Below are positions 51,303 to 56,855 of a stretch of DNA of 64,000 nucleotides, in pieces. The stretch lies in NCBI GenBank assembly GCA_013298595.1, contig JAAFIG010000027.1:1-64000 (forward strand), written 5' to 3'. Made by a program: the position numbers and the translations under genes. Each line of letters begins with the position of its first letter. Position 1 is the stretch's first letter. Source of the DNA: Deinococcales bacterium (GTDB taxonomy: Bacteria; Deinococcota; Deinococci; Deinococcales; JAAFIG01). Below the pieces are notes generated by a model. It was not told the DNA's origin, made no database searches, and saw nothing but the letters and a program-made list of their open reading frames with translations.

Positions 51303-51389
51303 TGGAGGAAAGCAAGGGAATCGAACCCTTGAAGCTATTTACACCCAGCCGTTTTCAAGACGGTGTCCTCGACCTACCGGACGCTTTCC
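51303..51389 (-). tRNA. tRNA-Ser(UGA)
   Basis: GGAAAGC...CCGT CTTGAAA ACGG...AAGGGTTCGATTCCCTT GCTTTCC T CCA. Confidence 0.88.
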
Positions 51390-51394
51390 ATAAA

Positions 51395-51464
51395 AGACCT
51401 CGCTCGGAATTGAACCGAGACTCTTTGGTTTGCAGCCAAAGCCCATGCCGTCTGGCTCGAGATC
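51395..51464 (-). tRNA. tRNA-Cys(GCA), CCA not encoded
   Basis: GATCTCG...TTTGG CTGCAAA CCAAA...CTCGGTTCAATTCCGAG CGAGGTC T. Confidence 0.78.
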
Positions 51465-51469
51465 ATGAT

Positions 51470-51681
51470 TGGTGGAAGAGACGGGACTCGAACCCGCATA
51501 ACTAAGACTATCGGTATAGGAAAACTCGCTTCCTGCGGCAAGTTACAAACCCACTCGAGACTTGTCATCTCGAGTCGCCAGCCAGTGCATCCGCAACCCC
51601 CGATGGCTTTTGACCTGTCTTAGAACAATTAAGTTACCGTATTCAACGTTTTCGGTGCGCTCCCGTTTGCGCTACTCCCCC
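51470..51681 (-). tRNA. tRNA-like gene with about 136 extra nt; anticodon unassigned
   Basis: GGGGGAG TA GCGC..GCGC at the 5' end pairs with CTCTTCC A CCA after T-arm GCGGGTTCGAGTCCCGT; perfect internal helices CTAAGAC/GTCTTAG and ACTCGAGA/TCTCGAGT. Confidence 0.5.
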
Positions 51682-51692
51682 AATAATTTTAA

Positions 51693-51770
51693 TGGTGTTC
51701 CTTCAGGGACTCGAACCCAGACTTGTCAGTGTTTTAAGCACTGTGCCTCTACCAATTGGGCTAAAGAAAC
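51693..51770 (-). tRNA. tRNA with UAA (Leu) anticodon but short class-I variable loop
   Basis: GTTTCTT...CAGTG CTTAAAA CACTG ACAAGT ...TTCGAGT... AAGGAAC A CCA. Confidence 0.72.
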
Positions 51771-51771
51771 A

Positions 51772-51847
51772 TGGTGCGTCTGGTGGGAGTCGAACCCACA
51801 GATTCTCGGTTTTGAGGCGAGTGAGTGTGCCATTCCTCTACAAACGC
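51772..51847 (-). tRNA. tRNA with CAA (Leu) anticodon, class-I body
   Basis: GCGTTTG...CTCGC CTCAAAA CCGAG AATCT GTGGGTTCGACTCCCAC CAGACGC A CCA. Confidence 0.72.
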
Positions 51848-51877
51848 ATGATTCTCGAGATTATCCCCAAGAATTTT

Positions 51878-51953
51878 TGGTACGCCGAGCGGGACTCGAA
51901 CCCGCAAGCTCCTCGTTCTAAGCGAGGTGAGTTTACCATTTCTCTATCAGCGC
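51878..51953 (-). tRNA. tRNA with UAG (Leu) anticodon, class-I body
   Basis: GCGCTGA...CCTCG CTTAGAA CGAGG AGCTT GCGGGTTCGAGTCCCGC TCGGCGT A CCA. Confidence 0.75.
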
Positions 51954-51978
51954 ACAGACCCTCGAGACTCGAGGGTTA

Positions 51979-52055
51979 TGGTGTCCATGACGGGATTTGA
52001 ACCCGTAAATTCCTGTCGCTCAAACAGGTGACTTTACCAATTTGTCTACACGGAT
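51979..52055 (-). tRNA. tRNA with GAG (Leu) anticodon, class-I body
   Basis: ATCCGTG...CCTGT TTGAGCG ACAGG AATTT ACGGGTTCAAATCCCGT CATGGAC A CCA. Confidence 0.7.
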
Positions 52056-52067
52056 GTACTAAGAATT

Positions 52068-52192
52068 TTGGTGCATGAACCCATATGATTCATTGGTGCA
52101 TGAACCCATATGATTCATTGGTGCATGAACCCATATGATTCATTGGTGCATGAACCCATATGATTCATTGGTGCATGAACCCATATGATTCA
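52068..52192 (-). repeat. five tandem copies of a 25-bp unit abutting the 3' end of tRNA-Gly(GCC)
   Basis: (ttggtgcatgaacccatatgattca)x5 then ttggtgca; minus-strand unit ATGAATCATATGGGTTCATGCACCA ends with the tRNA's own TGCACCA. Confidence 0.97.
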
Positions 52193-52193
52193 T

Positions 52194-52269
52194 TGGTGCA
52201 GATTGGGAGAATCGAACTCCCGTTATTTGCATGGCAAGCAAGCGTCTTCAACCACTAGACGAAATCTGC
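52194..52269 (-). tRNA. tRNA-Gly(GCC)
   Basis: GCAGATT...TTGC TTGCCAT GCAA...GGGAGTTCGATTCTCCC AATCTGC A CCA. Confidence 0.85.
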
Positions 52270-52368
52270 AAAAAGCCTCTGCTTGTGTGGCAATTCTTTT
52301 AGCGGTGAATTGCCCTTTGCTCCCGCTCGAGCAAAGAAAAACAGAGGGGTTGCCCGCGTGTGCGGGTG

Positions 52369-52441
52369 TGGAGCAGAAGGACAGGATTCGCACCTGCATT
52401 GTCACCCGGAAAGGCGCATCTTGCTGTTAGAAGACTTCTGC
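52369..52441 (-). tRNA. divergent tRNA, anticodon uncertain (UUC/UCC-like); T-loop TGCGAAT, no G18G19
   Basis: GCAGAAG TCTT CTAACAGC AAGA ...GCGCCTTTCCGGGTG... GCAGG TGCGAAT CCTGT ..CTTCTGC T CCA. Confidence 0.6.
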
Positions 52442-52444
52442 ATT

Positions 52445-52520
52445 TGGAGCAGTCAGTGGGAATTGCACCCACATTCTCTGGTTGGAAGCCAGTAATCCTG
52501 AGCTGTTGGACGATGACTGC
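52445..52520 (-). tRNA. tRNA-Gly(UCC), non-canonical T-loop TGCAATT
   Basis: GCAGTCA...TCC AACAGCTCA GGA...CTGG CTTCCAA CCAG...GTGGG TGCAATT CCCAC TGACTGC T CCA. Confidence 0.75.
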
Positions 52521-52521
52521 A

Positions 52522-52599
52522 TGGAGGTTTTGACAGGAATTGAACCTGCGTTTTCTTGCTTACAAGGCAAGCGCTCGAGCCAACGTGAGCTTCAAAACC
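52522..52599 (-). tRNA. tRNA-Thr(UGU)
   Basis: GGTTTTG...CTTGC CTTGTAA GCAAG...GCAGGTTCAATTCCTGT CAAAACC T CCA. Confidence 0.87.
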
Positions 52600-52602
52600 A
52601 AA

Positions 52603-52678
52603 TGGTGGGTTCTTTCGGATTTGAACCGAAACCTCGACGATTAAAAGTCGTCTGCTCTGCCAGTTGAGCTAAAAACCC
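52603..52678 (-). tRNA. tRNA-Lys(UUU)
   Basis: GGGTTTT TAGCTC..GAGC AGACGA CTTTTAA TCGTC...TTCGGTTCAAATCCGAA AGAACCC A CCA. Confidence 0.9.
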
Positions 52679-52679
52679 G

Positions 52680-52754
52680 TGGTGATCTCGAGGGGAGTCG
52701 AACCCCTATTTCCGCATAGAGAGTGCAGCGTCGTAACCATTGGACGACAAGACC
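52680..52754 (-). tRNA. tRNA-Glu(CUC)
   Basis: GGTCTTG...GCA CTCTCTA TGC...AGGGGTTCGACTCCCCT CGAGATC A CCA. Confidence 0.83.
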
Positions 52755-52781
52755 ATGAGGCGCAAAACGCGCCAAGGATTT

Positions 52782-52856
52782 TGGTGATCTCGAGGAGAAT
52801 TGAACTCCTGTTTGTCGGGTGAAAACCGCGTGTCCTAGCCATTAGACGACGAGACC
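52782..52856 (-). tRNA. tRNA-Glu(UUC)
   Basis: GGTCTCG...GCGG TTTTCAC CCG...AGGAGTTCAATTCTCCT CGAGATC A CCA. Confidence 0.85.
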
Positions 52857-52859
52857 ATG

Positions 52860-52934
52860 TGGAAGGGAAACTGAGACTCGAACTCAGATTTGGCAGCTTC
52901 AAAGGCTGTTGCGTTACCAATTACGCTATTTCCC
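52860..52934 (-). tRNA. tRNA-Gln(UUG)
   Basis: GGGAAAT...CAGC CTTTGAA GCTG...CTGAGTTCGAGTCTCAG TTTCCCT T CCA. Confidence 0.85.
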
Positions 52935-52940
52935 TAGGGT

Positions 52941-53030
52941 AAAGACTCGAGCAAGTTTTGTATCACATGCAGGGTTTGAACCTGCTCTCCCTAAGGATTA
53001 ACCGATAACTGTGGTACTTCGGCTCGAGTT
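52941..53030 (-). ncRNA. candidate Y RNA D (Ro60-binding stem plus T-arm-like module)
   Basis: 5' ACTCGAGC-C-GAAGTACCACAGTTATC ... GCAGGTTCAAACCCTGC ATGTGATACAAAACTT GCTCGAGT CTTT; 8-bp terminal helix, GTACCAC/GTGATAC helix. Confidence 0.75.
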
Positions 53031-53034
53031 AATT

Positions 53035-53111
53035 TGGTCGGTGGGACTCGGAGTTGAACCGAAACCTCTTGTTCTTCAGACAAGCGTGCAGACCCGCTAC
53101 ACCATCCCCCG
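53035..53111 (-). tRNA. tRNA-Phe(GAA) with bulged A in acceptor stem
   Basis: CGGGGGA...CTTGT CTGAAGA ACAAG...TTCGGTTCAACTCCGAG TCCCaCCG A CCA. Confidence 0.72.
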
Positions 53112-53140
53112 ATTACGAACCCGCTTCCGTCGGGGCGTAT

Positions 53141-53213
53141 TGGGTGCGGTGGTGGGAGTTGAACCCACCAGCCGAGCTTATGAGACTCGGCGCATCACCG
53201 GACGCACACCGCA
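53141..53213 (-). tRNA. tRNA(CAU), Met or lysidine-Ile type
   Basis: TGCGGTG...CGAGT CTCATAA GCTCG...GTGGGTTCAACTCCCAC CACCGCA C CCA. Confidence 0.78.
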
Positions 53214-53266
53214 GCATATATCATTCAGTAAATTACAAAATATCGAAAGAGTAGTATATTATTTTT

Positions 53267-53740
53267 ATGAATAGCATAATGATTCGACCTGCCCAAGAAT
53301 CTGATCTCGAAATTCTTTTTCAATATCAACTTGATGACGATTACAACAAGATGGCAGCGTTTGGTACAGCAAATCCAAAAGATAAAACAGCTTTTTTGGC
53401 GCACAGAAGAAAGATTATTGCAGACCCTGATTGCTTGTTCTATACTGTTGAATGGAATCAAACACCAATCGGAACAGTTGGGAGTTTTTGGTTCGATGGT
53501 GAGCGCGACCTTGGTTACGGCATTGCTAAAGAGTATTGGCGTAAAGGACTGACGACACAAGCTGTACAAGCGTTTTTACCCATTGAACCAATCAGACCCT
53601 TGGGCGCTCGGGTTGCTGTTCACAATGCTGCTTCAATTCGTATCCTCGAGAAATGCGGATTTCAGCGAATCGGTTCAGACAAAGGATTCTCTGACTTTTT
53701 GAACCGTGAAGTTGAAGAGCATATCTATTCGCTACGCTGA
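53267..53740 (+). CDS. GNAT acetyltransferase
   Basis: MIRPAQESDLEILFQYQ ... DLGYGIAKEYWRKGLTTQAVQAFL ... RVAVHNAASIRILEKCGFQRIG. Confidence 0.9.
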   Translation: MNSIMIRPAQESDLEILFQYQLDDDYNKMAAFGTANPKDKTAFLAHRRKIIADPDCLFYTVEWNQTPIGTVGSFWFDGERDLGYGIAKEYWRKGLTTQAVQAFLPIEPIRPLGARVAVHNAASIRILEKCGFQRIGSDKGFSDFLNREVEEHIYSLR

Positions 53741-53752
53741 AAAGATTAACTC

Positions 53753-53826
53753 TGGTCGAAGATGATGGAATCGAACCATCGTTGCCTGCATATCAGACAG
53801 GTGTCCTACCATTGGACGAATCTTCG
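53753..53826 (-). tRNA. tRNA-Ile(GAU)
   Basis: CGAAGAT...CCTGT CTGATAT GCAGG...GATGGTTCGATTCCATC ATCTTCG A CCA. Confidence 0.83.
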
Positions 53827-53884
53827 TTTCTCCTCGAGCGTGTTGGAGGTAATACTCGAGGGGTGCATCCCAAAAAGGATGCTC

Positions 53885-53960
53885 TGGTCGGCGCGGTAGG
53901 GGTCGAACCTACGACAACTGCTTTGTAAGAACAGCACTGCTACCACTGAGTTACGCGCCG
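53885..53960 (-). tRNA. tRNA-Val(UAC)
   Basis: CGGCGCG...CTGTT CTTACAA AGCAG...GTAGGTTCGACCCCTAC CGCGCCG A CCA. Confidence 0.87.
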
Positions 53961-53992
53961 TGGAACTCGAGAATAATGTGGTTCTCGAGATA

Positions 53993-54069
53993 TGGTGGAA
54001 AAGGTCGGAGTCGAACCGACAACCATCTCTGTGCAAAAGAGGCGCTCTCCCAAATTGAGCTACTTCCCC
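53993..54069 (-). tRNA. tRNA-Ala(UGC)
   Basis: GGGGAAG TAGCTC...CTCT TTTGCAC AGAG...GTCGGTTCGACTCCGAC CTTTTCC A CCA. Confidence 0.88.
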
Positions 54070-54140
54070 ATGTGTGAACTGGTACGACTTCCCCGTATTT
54101 GATTCAGGCTTGAGTGCAGTCATAAACCACACTCAAGCGT

Positions 54141-54216
54141 TGGTCGAGCGTGCAAGAATTGAACTTGCCTATGTCCTGTTTCCAAAACAGGAGACCCTCC
54201 TTGAGTCCGACGCTCG
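54141..54216 (-). tRNA. tRNA-Pro(UGG)
   Basis: CGAGCGT...CCTGT TTTGGAA ACAGG...GCAAGTTCAATTCTTGC ACGCTCG A CCA. Confidence 0.86.
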
Positions 54217-54225
54217 AGAATGAAG

Positions 54226-54300
54226 TGAAACTACAAAGGATTTGAACCTTTACTCCGTCGTTTAAGAGACGACTGCTTTACCTTTAAGCTACGATTCCGT
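54226..54300 (-). tRNA. degenerate tRNA-Lys(CUU)-like, poor acceptor stem, no CCA
   Basis: GGAATCG TAGCTTAAAGGTAAAGC A GTCGT CTCTTAA ACGAC...AAAGGTTCAAATCCTTT; acceptor 3' strand GTAGTTT does not pair well. Confidence 0.5.
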
Positions 54301-54304
54301 TAAG

Positions 54305-54377
54305 AGACCTCGGCAAGATTCGCACTTGCATCCTCGAGCTTCGCACGCTCGCGCTCGTCTATTTGAGCTTCGGGGTC
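54305..54377 (-). tRNA. tRNA with GCG (Arg) anticodon, T-loop TGCGAAT, no CCA
   Basis: GACCCCG AA GCTC AAATAGAC GAGC ..CGAGC GTGCGAA GCTCG..GCAAG TGCGAAT CTTGC CGAGGTC T. Confidence 0.6.
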
Positions 54378-54380
54378 ATG

Positions 54381-54430
54381 TGGTGAACTGGTCATGTCAC
54401 AGGTTTGGTGAACTGGTCATGTCACAGGTT
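54381..54430 (-). repeat. two tandem copies of a 25-bp unit abutting the 3' end of tRNA-Arg(UCU)
   Basis: (tggtgaactggtcatgtcacaggtt)x2 followed by tggtgaac of the tRNA 3' end. Confidence 0.95.
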
Positions 54431-54507
54431 TGGTGAACCGAGCAGGACTCGAACCTGCGGCTTCCATGTTAGAAGCATGGCACTCTGTTCCGCTGAGTTA
54501 TCGGTTC
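54431..54507 (-). tRNA. tRNA-Arg(UCU), uninterrupted second copy
   Basis: GAACCGA TAACTC...CCATG CTTCTAA CATGG...GCAGGTTCGAGTCCTGC TCGGTTC A CCA. Confidence 0.88.
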
Positions 54508-54546
54508 ATGATGCCCATGTATCACTGGTTCATGTTGCCCATGTAT
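54503..54546 (-). repeat. 24-bp direct repeat at the 5' flank of tRNA-Arg(UCU)
   Basis: ggttcatgatgcccatgtat cact ggttcatgttgcccatgtat. Confidence 0.9.
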
Positions 54547-54550
54547 TTTT

Positions 54551-54637
54551 TGCCTCGAGCAAGTTGTGGTCTGGGGTTGCGGTTTCCCGCGTCAAAATTG
54601 GAAGTTTTGGATAACCCAGTACCTTCGGCTCGAGAGG
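54551..54637 (-). ncRNA. candidate Y RNA H
   Basis: 5' CTCGAGC-C-GAAGGTACTGGGTTATCC ... AACCCCAGACCACAACTT GCTCGAG GCAAAAAA. Confidence 0.72.
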
Positions 54638-54645
54638 AAATTTGG

Positions 54646-54721
54646 TGGTGAATCGGACAGGACTCGAACCTGCAACCGCTGCGTTCGAAGCGCAGAACTC
54701 TATCCGTTGAGCTACCGATTC
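54646..54721 (-). tRNA. tRNA-Arg(UCG)
   Basis: GAATCGG TAGCTC...CTGCG CTTCGAA CGCAG...GCAGGTTCGAGTCCTGT CCGATTC A CCA. Confidence 0.88.
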
Positions 54722-54725
54722 TTGA

Positions 54726-54787
54726 TTGCTCGAGCAAGTGATTATAGCACGGGTGTTTCAAGATAACCGTGGTACTTCGGCTCGAGT
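54726..54787 (-). ncRNA. candidate short Y RNA E
   Basis: 5' CTCGAGC-C-GAAGTACCACGGTTATCTTGAAACACCCGTGCTATAATCACTT GCTCGAG; CCACGG/CCGTG helix. Confidence 0.68.
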
Positions 54788-54788
54788 T

Positions 54789-55223
54789 TTATTCTTTTTT
54801 GCGCCGTGATTTTAATAGCATCTGAATGCGGTCAAACAATAACTTAAATCCATGCTCGAGTACCCATAAATAGGCAAATAAGCAAAGGACAATAAAGTAC
54901 ATCACTTGATGATTCTGTCCTGTAAAAAATACCCACCCGATTGCTGTACTTGCTCCTATGATTGTACATCTGGCTAAACCAGGACGTGTTTTTCTATGGC
55001 GATAAATCTCAAAAATGCTGATGCCTACAAATAAGGCAATATCCCATCGCCATAAGCTCGAGAAATACCATTGAATGGGTTGTGCGTAAAAAGCAATAGT
55101 GACAAAGCACAACACTGGGTAGAGCAGAATTTCCCAAGACTCGAGTGGTTCGTTGGTCACGAGCTTAGCATACTGTTCGATTCTGGTTTTACATGAGTTA
55201 CTGTGAGCAACTGAGCGCTGCAT
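54789..55223 (-). CDS. hypothetical membrane protein (annotated ATG lies inside Y RNA F, so the real start may be further 3')
   Basis: Hydrophobic ORF with several TM segments. Confidence 0.55.
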   Translation of the reverse strand: MQRSVAHSNSCKTRIEQYAKLVTNEPLESWEILLYPVLCFVTIAFYAQPIQWYFSSLWRWDIALFVGISIFEIYRHRKTRPGLARCTIIGASTAIGWVFFTGQNHQVMYFIVLCLFAYLWVLEHGFKLLFDRIQMLLKSRRKKE

Positions 55224-55264
55224 GGGATATTTTGAAGATAACCATGCAGCATCGGCTCAAAGTA
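55201..55264 (-). ncRNA. candidate short Y RNA F
   Basis: 5' TGAGC-C-GATGCTGCATGGTTATCTTCAAAATATCCCATGCAGCGCTCAGTT GCTCA; 9-bp GCTGCATGG/CCATGCAGC helix. Confidence 0.68.
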
Positions 55265-55273
55265 GTTCGGTAG

Positions 55274-55323
55274 ACAAGTTTCCGCATTGGTACTGCGAAC
55301 AAGTTTCCGCATTGGTACTGCGA
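55274..55323 (-). repeat. two tandem copies of a 25-bp unit at the 3' end of Y RNA G
   Basis: (acaagtttccgcattggtactgcga)x2 plus a partial third; minus-strand unit contains ACTTGTTCGCAG and TACCA. Confidence 0.95.
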
Positions 55324-55390
55324 ACAAGTGATTTCTCGAGGGAATTCAATTCCATTAAAAGGGGATAACCCTCGAGATTCGGCTCACAGT
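55318..55390 (-). ncRNA. candidate short Y RNA G
   Basis: 5' TGTGAGC-C-GAATCTCGAGGGTTATCCCC...CCCTCGAGAAATCACTT GTTCGCA; 9-bp TCTCGAGGG/CCCTCGAGA helix and 7-bp terminal helix. Confidence 0.68.
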
Positions 55391-55432
55391 GAAAACCGTA
55401 GGGCGAATATTGTATTCGCCCAATAACACAAG

Positions 55433-56242
55433 TTAATCCAAGAACACCATGTTCTTCGCGGCTCGAGCTTGATGTTCGGTGTTCATGATGACCCGATGCC
55501 AACCACGTAAGTAAATCGTGGCATGGTCTGGGTGTGAAACTGCACCTCGAGCATATACTCCTGCACCGCGCATCATGGTTTTGAATTGAATGATGCTTGC
55601 ACTTAAGTTTCGTTTCAAAAGTTCTTGGTATTCTTGCTCAGTCAAACCAAGTGGGTATTTTGGAGACACATACACAAGTTCGCCACCTGTGCGGTACGCA
55701 TTCTCGAGCCAGTGCGGTTTGCCACGTCCTCGAGAAATGGGTTCGTTTTGCAGTACAAATTTCTCGGCAACAATTAAGCGTGGTTCGGGAATAAAAAACC
55801 ATTCGCCTTGGCGGATAAATGCAGTAGTGTGGCGGGCAAATCGTTCTTTGCTTTTCAAGGGCGCATCGCGTAACTCAGCAGGGCGCAGCGCATTCATGGC
55901 AGTGACAACATTGCTGACACTTTGTCCAGGAACAGCGCAAGTAAACCAGTGGCGCTCATCATGACCGCATAAGAATTTGTCTTTGTTACCTTCTTGACGT
56001 GCCATTAAAAGCAGGTGACGCAAGTTGCGTTGGATGTCCAGTACCTCGAGTTGAGGAATGTTCTGTTCGGGAATGCGGAGTTTGAAGTATTGTCCGTGCT
56101 TATCATTTGCAATGTCTATGCTGAATTCTGGGTGAAGCAGTCGCGGTGTGCCACGCCAAGAGTTTGACCATCGGCTGGGGAGGAATTCGATTTTGGCTCG
56201 AGCGCCGATTCGCTCAAATTTTTGGATCAAGTGTGTGTCCAT
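55433..56242 (-). CDS. conserved-looking hypothetical protein in the tRNA/Ro60 island
   Basis: Intact 269-aa soluble ORF with FLCGHDERHWFTCAVPGQSVSNVVTAMNALRP. Confidence 0.7.
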   Translation of the reverse strand: MDTHLIQKFERIGARAKIEFLPSRWSNSWRGTPRLLHPEFSIDIANDKHGQYFKLRIPEQNIPQLEVLDIQRNLRHLLLMARQEGNKDKFLCGHDERHWFTCAVPGQSVSNVVTAMNALRPAELRDAPLKSKERFARHTTAFIRQGEWFFIPEPRLIVAEKFVLQNEPISRGRGKPHWLENAYRTGGELVYVSPKYPLGLTEQEYQELLKRNLSASIIQFKTMMRGAGVYARGAVSHPDHATIYLRGWHRVIMNTEHQARAAKNMVFLD

Positions 56243-56278
56243 ACACTTCCTTTGTGTGAATGATTGGCTTATTGCCGT

Positions 56279-56344
56279 TTATTCGCGCTCAGGAAATTTT
56301 TTCTCGAGTCGTCGAATTGCCAGTGCTTGGGGTTTCCTTGTCAT
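56279..56344 (-). CDS. possible 21-aa basic peptide
   Basis: MTRKPQALAIRRLEKKFPERE with GGAG RBS just upstream, 5' of 55433-56242. Confidence 0.35.
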   Translation of the reverse strand: MTRKPQALAIRRLEKKFPERE

Positions 56345-56392
56345 GGTGTTTCTCCTTCTCGAGTGGGCTTAGGGTTGAGTTGCGGGTTTTTT

Positions 56393-56467
56393 TGGCGGTT
56401 CTAACGGGAATCGAACCCGTATTGCCTGAGAGACAGTCAGGTATCGTAGCCGTTGGAACATAGAACC
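56393..56467 (-). tRNA. tRNA-Asp(GUC)
   Basis: GGTTCTA...CCTGA CTGTCTC TCAGG...ACGGGTTCGATTCCCGT TAGAACC G CCA. Confidence 0.88.
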
Positions 56468-56470
56468 TTA

Positions 56471-56547
56471 TGGCTGACTCGGCAGGGATCGAACCTGCGA
56501 CTTTCTGATTAACAGTCAGATGCTGCTACCAACTGAGCTACGAGTCA
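56471..56547 (-). tRNA. tRNA-Asn(GUU)
   Basis: TGACTCG TAGCTC...CTGA CTGTTAA TCAG...GCAGGTTCGATCCCTGC CGAGTCA G CCA. Confidence 0.9.
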
Positions 56548-56553
56548 ATAAAA

Positions 56554-56636
56554 TGGGTGCGGAAGGATTTGAACCTCCATTGTCTTTTGGACGCTTGGGC
56601 TACAACCAAGTGCAATAGCCGTTCTGCCACACACCC
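56554..56636 (-). tRNA. tRNA-Tyr(GUA), class II, CCA not encoded
   Basis: GGGTGTG TGGCAGAACGG...CTTGG TTGTAGC CCAAG CGTCCAAAAGACAAT GGAGGTTCAAATCCTTC CGCACCC A. Confidence 0.83.
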
Positions 56637-56855
56637 TAATGGTACTTGCTCGAGGTGTACGCCTTCGAGCGTGTATCGCCTCTTGAATAATCGTGATGTA
56701 CCGTACAGCACATAAAATCACGTTTTCTCGAGGAGAAAATTTTGGCATTCGAGTTGTCAAGGTTCGCACTCGGGACAAGTTTTAGTTGCCGCAAGCAGTT
56801 TGGGTGTATTTTCTTGCTTCTCGAGGACACGAATTCTCGAGGTTGCTTACACCTT

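Noticed and set aside
51470-51681. Group I intron or permuted tmRNA as explanation for the long tRNA-like gene
   Set aside because: Insert of ~136 nt is too short for a group I core, no P3-P7 set is evident, and no tag-peptide-like ORF or tmRNA signature is seen; left as unexplained
51878-51953. tRNA(UAG anticodon) as an amber suppressor
   Set aside because: Anticodon UAG decodes CUA (Leu), not the UAG stop codon
52068-52192. Possible CRISPR array at the 25-bp repeats
   Set aside because: Repeats are directly adjacent with no spacers and no cas genes nearby
50006-54766. Many short ORFs called across the tRNA array (e.g. 50006-50227, 51302-51505, 51692-52000, 52185-52430, 54405-54614)
   Set aside because: They are translations antisense to or through tRNA/Y RNA genes (recurring GFEP/SNPH-like strings from T-arm sequence GGNTTCGAACC); not real proteins
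54789-55223. Annotated start of the membrane protein ORF at 55223
   Set aside because: The ATG lies inside Y RNA F (CCATGCAGC helix); a downstream start is more likely
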